A stretch of DNA of 64,000 nt. Source: JABGQS01 sp963666505 (GTDB taxonomy: Bacteria > Bacillota > Clostridia > Christensenellales > SZUA-584). The notes under the pieces are model-generated. The model had not been told where the DNA came from. It worked only from the letters and a program-made list of their open reading frames with translations, and did not search any database. The stretch is from the NCBI GenBank assembly GCA_963666505.2, contig CAXXXL010000001.1, forward strand, positions 186,001 through 250,000, written 5' to 3'. The translations under genes were made by a program, and so were the position numbers. Position 1 is the stretch's first letter. Each line of letters starts with the position of its first letter. This document shows, piece by piece, positions 8,696-17,800 of the stretch.

Positions 8696-9064
8696 ATGGA
8701 AACATTCGGGAAAAGATTAAAAACGCTTCGTAACAGCACAGGGTTATCACAAGCTGCGCTTGCGAAGATCGCTGATTCAAACCAATCGAACATCAACCGA
8801 TATGAACAAGATCAATCCGAAACTCCTTATAGGGTTTTGCTTTGGTATGCAGATTATTTCGATGTGTCCCTCGATTATATCTTTTGCCGCACTGACAATC
8901 CACACGGCAAGTATTTTGAGTATCAACCTGAGAAGGTAAAAGAAAAGCTAAAAAACAAAGTGGAGTGGAGCGAGTTTGTAGAAGCTTGCTTTGAGTCGGG
9001 TTCACCAATGAATGAGAAGCTCAAAGAAATGATCCTGAAAATGGCTGGAGAGGATGAAAAATGA
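8696..9064 (+). CDS. XRE-family helix-turn-helix repressor
   Basis: A 122-residue DNA-binding protein. Residues 5-60 form a Cro/CI-type HTH (GKRLKTLRNSTGLSQAALAK, then SNQSNINRYE). The C-terminal half is short and charged. Two ATGs are possible; 8696 is 9 bases from AAGGAG, a better spacing than 8690. Its stop overlaps the recombinase start (ATGA), so the two are translationally coupled. It probably controls excision or transfer of the element. Confidence 0.85.
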   Translation: METFGKRLKTLRNSTGLSQAALAKIADSNQSNINRYEQDQSETPYRVLLWYADYFDVSLDYIFCRTDNPHGKYFEYQPEKVKEKLKNKVEWSEFVEACFESGSPMNEKLKEMILKMAGEDEK

Positions 9065-10536
9065 ACGGTGTAATATATGCGAGATATTCAAGTGACAATC
9101 AGCGAGAAGAATCCATAGAGGGACAAATACGGGAGTGTCAAGAATATGCCGACAAACAGGGAATATCAATCTTCGGGACATACATTGACCGAGCCTACTC
9201 TGCCAAAACTGATAACCGTCCTGAGTTTCAGAGAATGATCAAAGATAGTGCAAAACGCCTGTTTGATGTTGTCATCGTCTGGAAGCTGGATAGGTTTGCC
9301 CGCAATCGTTATGATTCGGCGCATAATAAAGCAACACTTAGAAAGAATGGCGTTAAGGTTATATCTGCAAAGGAAAACATATCCGATGGACCGGAGGGCA
9401 TTATCCTAGAGTCCATGCTTGAGGGCATGGCGGAATACTATTCGGCCGATCTGTCCGAGAAGATTGTGCGCGGTCTAACCGAAAACGCTTTAAAGGAGAA
9501 ATATAACGGAGGAGGGCTGCCGCTTGGATATTCGACGGATAATGAGCAGCATTATCTGATAGATCCTCTGACTGCCCCGATTGTACAGGAAATTTTCACC
9601 CGATATGCAGACGGAGAAACGGTTACACAAATTACTGCCTCGCTGAATACGCGCGGCTTGGTATCCAGCAGGAAAAAGGCCTTCAATAAGAACAGCCTGC
9701 ATTCGATGTTAAAAAACAGGAAATACATTGGCGAGTATAGATACAAAAATATCGTTCACCCTGATACAATACCACCAATCATCTCAAAGGAGTTGTTTGC
9801 TTTGGTACAAGACCGGCTGGAAAAAAACAAGAAAGCGCCTGCTAAGAAAAAGGCTATTGTGGAATATTTGCTGACCACCAAACTTTTCTGTGGAAAATGC
9901 GGTGCGTTTATGGTAGGCGAAAGCGGGACAAGCGCAACGGGGCGTATGTACCACTACTACAAATGCGTCAATGTCAAACGGGGAAAGACCTGCGACAAGA
10001 AAACAATCAAGAAGGAGTTTATCGAGAAGTTCGTCGTATCGGAAACCAAACGCATTGTGTTCCAGGATGATATGATTGATCGGTTGGCGAATGCCATTGT
10101 GGAGTTCCAGAAAAAGGAGAATACTACGCTACCCTTGTTACAGAAACATCTCAAGGAGGCGGAGAAGGGTATCAAGAACATGCTGGATGCCATCCAGCAG
10201 GGCATTATCACTGCTTCCACGAAACAGCGTTTGGATGACTTGGAAGCCCAAAAAGAAGAGCTGGAAATTTCAATTGTACAGGAGAAAATGCAAAAGCCTG
10301 TATTGACCAAGGAGCAGATTGTATTCTGGATTAGCCGGTTCAAGGACGGGAATATTGACGATGTAAAGTACCAGCGAAGCGTAATCGACGTATTCGTAAA
10401 TTCGGTGTATGTGTATGATGACAAATTGGTGCTGATGTATAACTATAAGGACGGCGCCAAAACTGTATCTCTAGAGGATATTCAAAGTTCGGATTTAGTT
10501 GAGTGTGCTCCACCAACATTGGAAGCTAAAAAATGA
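9061..10536 (+). CDS. Large serine recombinase (integrase)
   Basis: Site-specific recombinase expected to integrate and excise the element. It has an N-terminal resolvase domain with YARYSSD holding the nucleophilic serine (Ser10), DNRPEF and KLDRFAR arginine motifs. A recombinase domain follows at about 160-260, then a zinc ribbon (CGKCG...C...C) at about 280-310, and a coiled coil near 350-400. At 491 residues it is typical of transposon-type large serine recombinases. The start overlaps the XRE stop by four bases, and a terminator follows immediately. No disruption is visible, so it should be functional even though the relaxase and ParM genes look decayed. Confidence 0.95.
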   Translation: MNGVIYARYSSDNQREESIEGQIRECQEYADKQGISIFGTYIDRAYSAKTDNRPEFQRMIKDSAKRLFDVVIVWKLDRFARNRYDSAHNKATLRKNGVKVISAKENISDGPEGIILESMLEGMAEYYSADLSEKIVRGLTENALKEKYNGGGLPLGYSTDNEQHYLIDPLTAPIVQEIFTRYADGETVTQITASLNTRGLVSSRKKAFNKNSLHSMLKNRKYIGEYRYKNIVHPDTIPPIISKELFALVQDRLEKNKKAPAKKKAIVEYLLTTKLFCGKCGAFMVGESGTSATGRMYHYYKCVNVKRGKTCDKKTIKKEFIEKFVVSETKRIVFQDDMIDRLANAIVEFQKKENTTLPLLQKHLKEAEKGIKNMLDAIQQGIITASTKQRLDDLEAQKEELEISIVQEKMQKPVLTKEQIVFWISRFKDGNIDDVKYQRSVIDVFVNSVYVYDDKLVLMYNYKDGAKTVSLEDIQSSDLVECAPPTLEAKK

Positions 10537-10545
10537 TATGTAACT

Positions 10546-10573
10546 AAAAAAGCTGATACCTATCGGCTTTTTT
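10546..10573 (+). terminator. Terminator after the recombinase gene
   Basis: AAAAAGCTGAT (10547-10557), loop ACCT, then ATCGGCTTTTT (10562-10572): an 11-bp stem with one wobble and a U-rich tail. Confidence 0.85.
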
Positions 10574-10940
10574 AGCGTTTCGATGGATGCGTTTTGCTGT
10601 TTTAAGGCGATTTCGGTAACCGAACGTTTTTGATTGAGAATTTGATTCTTTGCGGTATAACACCTTTGTTTTATTCCGCCGATTAAAAACATTGTCCTCC
10701 CACCCTTTTCATAAATTTCACACCGCCATTAATAATTACAAAAGCTATCAAGATCACTAGATGGTAAATGGCATCAGAAGATGCATGAGCAGGAAAGAAA
10801 ATCCTTAAGACTATGCTTTCTGTGTTTAGGCAAACACTAGCTGCATAACACAGCACCTTATTAAAATCTACTTGCAAGCAAGAATTACAAAGACAACCCA
10901 TTCCGCTACAGAGTTTACTACAACACAAATGAGACAGAGC
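10574..10940. other. Intergenic region holding the right edge of the mobile element
   Basis: No supported gene. It contains the perfect dyad TTCGGT-A-ACCGAA (10611-10623) and the CCGCCGATTA 10-mer shared with the left side (10676-10685). Serine-integrase attachment sites normally lie within about 200 bases of the recombinase gene, so the junction is expected here. Confidence 0.35.
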
Positions 10941-10969
10941 TTTACTACTTGAACAAGTAGTATTATAAT
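10941..10969 (+). promoter_or_regulatory. Promoter with embedded 20-bp palindrome
   Basis: TTTACT (10941-10946) and TATAAT (10964-10969) are 17 bases apart. Filling the spacer is the perfect inverted repeat TACTACTTG-AA-CAAGTAGTA (10943-10962). A bound dimer would block or remodel this promoter, which drives the LuxR-family gene at 11037. Confidence 0.65.
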
Positions 10970-11036
10970 CCCGAGTAGGGGTAGGTCGTAATAATACGAA
11001 TTATAATTAAAACACCAATTGAACATTGGAGAAAAC

Positions 11037-14000
11037 ATGCAGAGTATTGAAACAGCTTCGAAAGATTTTATAAATATACTTAGTGATATTTTTGTTGACC
11101 GGAATAAAGAGATCCGAGTTATCAGAAACGAATATGCTGGCGTTCTCAAGGGTGAAAAGGGGCTTGTTGTTGTTGCCGGAGGTCCAGGTGTTGGTAAGAC
11201 ATGCCTAATAAAACATGCAACTGCAAAGCTTGGACAGAATACTTTTATTTATGGGAAAAGCAAGCAAAACCAAGACAGCGCTCTTATATCTATTTCTGAG
11301 GTGATTAATCAGGTTGTTGACCACCTGATAATGCTGCCGACACATATTCTTGAAGCCGTTAGGCTAGATCTGAATAAAACAATATCTGAAGATATGACTC
11401 TGTTAGCATCAATAAGTCCGAAAGTAATAAATCTTATAGATGTTAAAAAGAAATTTAGAATCAGTGATTTTAATAGATTGAAGTACAGAGTTAAAAACAC
11501 TGTTTATCAGTTTTTAGATATTGCTTCAAAATATCTGTTCCCGCTTGTTATATACATAGATGACATACAATGGGCGGATTCACTTTCCTTAGAAATAATG
11601 AAAACACTTGCTGGAAAAAAACAGGGTTTAAATGTTATGTTGTTGTTTTCTTTTAGGGATAATGAAACAAGCGTAAGAATGAAGAGCTTGCTTTCTTTGT
11701 TGCAAAGCAGGGCATCTCTGATCGAACTGAATCCATTGAATTTAGATGAAGTAATTGATTATATTAACATTGCTTTCGATAAACGTATTAATAATGCCAA
11801 ACGGCTCGCATCAATATTATTTGGATTTACTATGGGAAATCCTTTTTATATAAAAGAAACACTTCTTATATTACTAAAAGAGAATATTATAAAATATTTG
11901 GAAGATGATCAATCGTGGAGCGTCCAAATTAAAAGAATGAACAATTTCTTTATAAATGATAACGCTGCAAAAGTAATAAAGAAAAAAATAATCGATGAGA
12001 GTGATGAAATACTAGATGTTATTGCATGCTCCAATGGTAAGATTGAATACAATAAACTAAGCATTCTCATCAATAAAGACAAGGAGTTGTTGAATGATGT
12101 GCTAAAGCGGCATATGGATTCAGCAATCATAGTTGAACAGGTAGAAAACGGACGCATTTTTTATCTGTTCACTCATGACATTATTCATAAGCTTGTTCTT
12201 GGAAGTTTATCTTTAAAACAAAAGCAAAGCATACATTATAAAATAGCCAGCAGCTTATTTTCGGATGCAATTTCAAATGAGGATTTGGAAAGCTATATTG
12301 TGGCTAACCTTCTAAAAGCGGACATAAAAGATGTTTGCAAAGATGCAGGCAAATGGATTAAGCTTTTATTTAATGTGGGCAAAGCAGAAAAACAAAGAGC
12401 ATCAATTGACACTTCGCTTAAAATATTTGAACTTTGTAAAGAGGCTCTAATACATTCAACAACATCCATAGATAATTTCTATCTGGATTTACATCTCGAG
12501 CTTGCAGAGTGCCTCGAACTATGCGGAAGACGAGAAGAGTCAGAGCAGATAATGGGCGAATTAGTGGAGTCTTATTTCGACAAAAAATCTCGTTTGCAGA
12601 TAAAAAGAAAGCAACTTTACCTATATTATTATCATCGGGAGCATAAGAAAGCCATAAAAGTTGGCGCTTCGATACTTAGAGATCTGCGTTTTGGATTTGG
12701 CAGGCATCGTCTTGTATTGGATCTTATCATAAGCAGATTTGTTTATAATAGCAAGAAGATCAGCAGCTTAAGCGAGGCGTCCGGAGTGGTAAATGAAAAG
12801 GTCCGTATCATTCTTGATACTTTGACAATTATGAATACGTGTGCAGCAGTAAGCGACGATAAATATACGGCATCTATTGGCCTTAGCGCAGCGCTTACTA
12901 GTGCCAAGTGCGGCGAATCCGCAAATTCGATGGTCGGCTATATCTCATATGCGTACGTTTTGTATGTTGTATGGAATGATTTAAACAAAGCAGAACAAAT
13001 GGTTCAGCAAATACTGAAAATGGCTGATAGAATTAGCGATCCTTCTAACAAGAGCATGGTTTTCTTTATGATAGGCGCATTTTTATCTCACTGGTCTGTG
13101 CCTGTAAAAAAGGCGGATTATTACCTGCAAAAGGGTGTTGAATATGGTGACCAATCTGGAGATTTTCTTTTTCTCGGCCATTGTATCACGACAAGTCTTG
13201 ATACAAAATCAACTATGGGCAATTATCTTGACAGTACGTTAGATTATATTAATGATTGCAGAACGAAATACTCTGAAACAGAACAGTACACTACAACATA
13301 CAACATGGAAGCACACGAGGCTCATATTAATGTTTTGAAATACGGAAGAAGAGAAGATGGATTCAATAAAATAGGCAGTAAATATCCAAAACTTACGCCG
13401 TTTGAGAAATTGACAGAGTACACACTGCAAATGGAGCTCCTATTGCTGTGCGGCAATTTGGAGGAAGGCTATAAGATTGTGAAGATGATTGAAGCTGATA
13501 TAAAAGCCACAAAAGGGTTGATATGCAGACAAAATATAATCTTATACAGCTTGCTCTTAAGGATTGCTGCTCATGGCAAAATCGCACGAAAAGAACAGCT
13601 GCAGAACAAACGCCATATTAAACAGATGCTAAAAGAACTCGAACAATCGTCAAGACAAAACGAAGATAACTTTCAATGCTATTATCTGTTGGCAAAAGCT
13701 GAGTACCTAGCATACATTGAAGAGCAACTGAGTGATTTATACGACTTGGCAGCGCAAAAAGCTCTATTGCAGGATAATTTAAAAATAGGTGCATTGGCAA
13801 ACCTTCTGGCAGCAAGAAAACATAGAGATAATGCAAAGCTTAGCGAATTGTATGCATCTGAAAGTGCAAGGCTGCACAAGCTTTGGGGTGCAGTTTATAT
13901 CAGCAGTTTAATCGAGAATGAATATGCACTTTTCCAGGATGAAGACAAAAAAGCAGTGCAGGACTTGACTGGCAAAGCTTCGCAAACGAGAAAACAGATG

Positions 14001-14705
14001 CTATACGAATTTGTCAGAAAAGCTTATGGGACAGACGAGGCCGATGCAATAAAGCTGTTGCTTAACACTTTGATTCGGATGGGTGTTGCAGACTACTGCT
14101 GTATTATTACTAAAGAATCGAATCAGCTCTATATGAAGCATCAGATGAACAAGGATGGTACCGTAAATAGTTTTTCTGAAAAAATCAAAATCGGGAACCT
14201 GCGGCGCCTGCCTCAAAATGTGATCAGATATTCTTCAAGAACGCATAAAGAAGTGTTGATTCCAACTGCAGAGTCAAAATCGTTATTTGATACTGACCCT
14301 TATATTGCTGAGAACCCGGGTGCTTTTATAGCATGCATACCGATATTTAACTGCGGAGTAATTGCCGGATTGCTATACCTCGAAAATCGACAAGAACCTT
14401 TTGACGAAGAGACAGTCTTCGAGATTAAAAGTATACTGCCGGCACTGGCTGTATCTCTTAAAGGAATAAACGGAATAATAATAAAAGATCTGTTTGTGAA
14501 ATCAAAAAAACAAACTCTGCTGACAAACAGAGAGATGGACATTCTAGGACTGTTAGCGAAAGGGCTTTCAAACGAGTATATAGCACAAGAGCTTTCACTT
14601 TCGGTAGGCACTGTTAAAAAACATGTAAGCTCTGTTCTTGCTAAACTTGGTGCAGACAACAGAACTCAGGCTCTTTTGAAAGCAAAAGAGAAGGATATTT
14701 TATAG
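11037..14705 (+). CDS. Giant ATPase-TPR-GAF-LuxR transcription regulator
   Basis: A 1222-residue signal-transduction ATPase of the MalT-like kind. About residues 10-300 are an AAA/NACHT-like module with Walker A GGPGVGKT and Walker B VIYIDDIQWAD. About 400-980 are helical, TPR-like repeats. About 1000-1140 look like a GAF domain. The last 60 residues are a LuxR helix-turn-helix (LTNREMDILGLLAKGLSNEY). The ATG at 11037 lies behind GGAGAA, better than the TTG at 11019. The promoter holds a perfect 20-bp palindrome. It stands alone and ends in a terminator. The next gene, encoding a huge surface protein with its own palindromic upstream region, is a reasonable target (inference). Confidence 0.85.
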   Translation: MQSIETASKDFINILSDIFVDRNKEIRVIRNEYAGVLKGEKGLVVVAGGPGVGKTCLIKHATAKLGQNTFIYGKSKQNQDSALISISEVINQVVDHLIMLPTHILEAVRLDLNKTISEDMTLLASISPKVINLIDVKKKFRISDFNRLKYRVKNTVYQFLDIASKYLFPLVIYIDDIQWADSLSLEIMKTLAGKKQGLNVMLLFSFRDNETSVRMKSLLSLLQSRASLIELNPLNLDEVIDYINIAFDKRINNAKRLASILFGFTMGNPFYIKETLLILLKENIIKYLEDDQSWSVQIKRMNNFFINDNAAKVIKKKIIDESDEILDVIACSNGKIEYNKLSILINKDKELLNDVLKRHMDSAIIVEQVENGRIFYLFTHDIIHKLVLGSLSLKQKQSIHYKIASSLFSDAISNEDLESYIVANLLKADIKDVCKDAGKWIKLLFNVGKAEKQRASIDTSLKIFELCKEALIHSTTSIDNFYLDLHLELAECLELCGRREESEQIMGELVESYFDKKSRLQIKRKQLYLYYYHREHKKAIKVGASILRDLRFGFGRHRLVLDLIISRFVYNSKKISSLSEASGVVNEKVRIILDTLTIMNTCAAVSDDKYTASIGLSAALTSAKCGESANSMVGYISYAYVLYVVWNDLNKAEQMVQQILKMADRISDPSNKSMVFFMIGAFLSHWSVPVKKADYYLQKGVEYGDQSGDFLFLGHCITTSLDTKSTMGNYLDSTLDYINDCRTKYSETEQYTTTYNMEAHEAHINVLKYGRREDGFNKIGSKYPKLTPFEKLTEYTLQMELLLLCGNLEEGYKIVKMIEADIKATKGLICRQNIILYSLLLRIAAHGKIARKEQLQNKRHIKQMLKELEQSSRQNEDNFQCYYLLAKAEYLAYIEEQLSDLYDLAAQKALLQDNLKIGALANLLAARKHRDNAKLSELYASESARLHKLWGAVYISSLIENEYALFQDEDKKAVQDLTGKASQTRKQMLYEFVRKAYGTDEADAIKLLLNTLIRMGVADYCCIITKESNQLYMKHQMNKDGTVNSFSEKIKIGNLRRLPQNVIRYSSRTHKEVLIPTAESKSLFDTDPYIAENPGAFIACIPIFNCGVIAGLLYLENRQEPFDEETVFEIKSILPALAVSLKGINGIIIKDLFVKSKKQTLLTNREMDILGLLAKGLSNEYIAQELSLSVGTVKKHVSSVLAKLGADNRTQALLKAKEKDIL

Positions 14706-14729
14706 TTTTTTAATTCGCTGAATTATAAA

Positions 14730-14762
14730 AGGAATCTGCTAAGGCTTGCGGGTTCTTTTTTA
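14730..14762 (+). terminator. Terminator after the LuxR-family gene
   Basis: GAATCTGC (14732-14739) pairs with GCGGGTTC (14748-14755) with two wobbles, followed by a run of T. Confidence 0.7.
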
Positions 14763-14802
14763 TATTTATACTACTTTAGACCCATACAATTCATTTTTTC
14801 AA

Positions 14803-14842
14803 ATGCTAGTATTAAGTTGAAATATTAGAAATGCTAATATTA
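14803..14842 (+). promoter_or_regulatory. Palindromic operator-like region before the surface protein gene
   Basis: ATGCTAGTATTA (14803-14814) recurs as ATGCTAATATTA (14831-14842), with one mismatch and a 28-bp period. The second copy is also one arm of the perfect inverted repeat AATATTAG-AAATG-CTAATATT (14821-14841). It lies just upstream of the ribosome binding site GGAGG at 14851, so a regulator here would affect initiation. Confidence 0.5.
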
Positions 14843-14861
14843 TTCTGCTTGGAGGAAACAA

Positions 14862-17800
14862 ATGAAAAAAACATTTACGATCGTACTGGTTATTTTATTG
14901 ATATTGGCTGCATTCCCAACAGCAGCATTTGCTGATCAGGATACAATAAAGTGCTATGGCGGTACGGTAACAATAACAGATGATAACGCATATGATTTTT
15001 ATGAAGTATACGCACCCACAACTTTCGTTAGGACGGGCGATACTTCATCCTATTTGCCTGTTAGCATAGTTGTAAACCCTGGCTGCAACGTTACGTTTGC
15101 GAGTGATATGAAGCTGCGTGGTTTCACTTTAGGAGCAAATGCTGTATGGACACCATACCCAACTCTTAAGTTTTGGAGCGGTGAGACCAATCTTACAATA
15201 GAAAACGGCAGTGACGTAAGTATATGGGGCGAAGGCGATATCGCAGGAGCATGGGTGCAGCCTGGCGCATCATTAACGATAAGTGGTACAGGTAAGCTAA
15301 CTGCTAAAGGCGCTGGCGGCGGAGCAGGCATTGGCGGAAAGAGCGGCGAAGGCTCAGGCAGCGTTTATTTTGACGGCAGTTTGGATATAAGCGCTACAGG
15401 CGGCGAAAAAGGCGGTGCAGGAATTGGCGGTGGTGTAGACGGCGCCAGCGGAACGATCATAGTACAATCCACATACACAGGCAGGATGTTTGCTACAGGC
15501 GGCGCAGGAATAGTCAACAACGATATTTCAGACTATACCAAGGGCGGTGGTGCGGGCATCGGCGGCGGAAGCGGCGGCGGTACAGCCGGGCCGATTGCAC
15601 TGGGAGGGGGCGAGATTATTGCAAAGGCTGGAGCCAGAGGAGCAGCAGCAATAGGCAGCGGCAAAGGTGCATCCGTTGCAGCCAAAATATTGATAGAAGA
15701 CGCTGATGTTTTGGCAATGGCCAACGTAAACGAGAATTCTACGTCCAGCGGAGCAGGCATAGGCGCCGGATATGGCGGAACAATTCAAACAATAGAAATT
15801 GCAGGCAGCGCAGACGTAATCGCAGTCGGCGGAAATAAATGCCCGGGAATCGGTGGACAAGGCGGCTTTATCGTTATCCATGATTCTCCCACAGTTGAAG
15901 CGATCGGAGGAGGTTACGGAGCAGGCATCGGAGGCGGATATCTGCAGAACAGCCCAATAATAGATATATTCGGCGGAACGATAACCGCAGAGGCTGGAAC
16001 GAGGAACGTTGCAGGCTCCAGCGGCGCAGCAATAGGCGGCGGCGCTGGCGGCGGAACTGTGGTAAATGGTGTCGATATTTGCGGCGGCGAGATAATCTGT
16101 ATTCCCAAACTCGAAGGTGCGGGCATAGGAGCCGGAAGCAATACAAACGTGAGCGGCTCAGAGGTATCGGGCACAGTGCACGATATAAACATATCCGGCG
16201 GGGTTGTTTATATAGACGACAGCGGTTACAACTCTATTGGAGCAAGCGATGACACTTCTCAGGGTGTGCTTAATATGTCGGGCGAATTTGCTCTATATTT
16301 ACGACATCCTATTACATGTACTATAAACAAACCAGACACAAAAATAAGAAGCAGGCTGGCAGCCGATTTTATTGATGATATAAGCGGCGGCATGCTTTAC
16401 GGTTATAAGTACATATGTCCTAAGACACCGTTTATAGCATACTTCAATGTAGAGCAGCTTTCCTTCTGGGTTCACGAGGGAGCGCCGGAGGCTCCAAAAT
16501 TTCTTTGGATGAAGCATGGCGGAACTGTGACGCTGCCCTGGGCAGATAAAAGCTATAACTACAATGGATATGCAGTAAAAAGCTGGTCAACAGATCAAGC
16601 ATATGGCAATTGGGGACCGGGTACAGAATATGCGCCAGGAAGCAGCTATACCCTGACAGAGAGCAGAACACTTTATGTCAACTGGAAAAGTACACTAAAC
16701 CAATATACAGTTACCTATCTTGCTGATGATAATACGAACATCAGCGGAGAAACTACACAGACGGTTACGCATGGACAAAATGCTTCCTCTGTAACGGCTA
16801 CAGCGAAACCCAGCTGCATATTTCTCAAATGGGGCGATGACATTGAAACTGCAACAAGGCAGGATTTAAACATAAAAGCAGACGCAACATACACCGCAAA
16901 CGGAGCTGTGGGAGACCTGATAATTGAATTTCATGCAAATAACAATTATGATGATTCGTTAGCGAATATGCCGTCGCCTATCGGTGTTGCTTCAGGAGTT
17001 CCCGTTAATCTACCTGAAAACATTCCGACCAGAGATTGTTGGTCATTTATGTACTGGAATATCAACACAAATGCATATTATCCAGGCGACTCGTTTACTA
17101 CTACATTCAGCATACCAGCTTATGCAGCATGGGATTGTAAGCCAATCGTTGTCAATGACAGCGCAAGCCTAGATGAAGCAGGGTCAGTACAAATCGATGT
17201 GCTTGCTAACGATTATGATGAATATGACTCGACGCAGGAACTGAGCATCGGACGTATAGTAACGCAGCCGCAGCACGGAACTGTCCAGACAGTAAACGGA
17301 AAAATCGAATATACACACAACGGAGACGGTGCAACCAGCGATGTTTTCTACTACAAAGTAAACGATCCATACGGAGAATCGTACGCAGACGGCAAGGTTA
17401 CAGTTACAATAACGCAGACAAACGATGCACCGGCTGTGGATAACGGGATAGCTGACCAGACCGTATACGAAGATACGATGTTCGAATTTATAATACCGAG
17501 TGACGCATTTTCTGATGAAGAAAGCAGTACATTAACGTATAGTATCTTTGGGCTGCCGGCGTGTCTTAGCTTTGACGGAACGAACGGAATAAGCGGCACT
17601 CCTGCAAATGCCGATGTAGGAGAATATGACATAATAGTTATTGCCACAGATGGCGGCGGGCTTGACGCCCAGACGACTTTTAAGATAACGGTAGAGAATG
17701 TAAACGATGCTCCTGTTATATTAGATCAAACATATAATGTGGATGAAAACACAGGCAACGGTAATTATGTCGCAATGATAAATGCACATGATGTTGATGC

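Noticed and set aside
10683..10928. An 81-codon minus-strand frame with several cysteines
   Set aside because: No ribosome binding site and no family resemblance; it lies in the region expected to hold the element junction.
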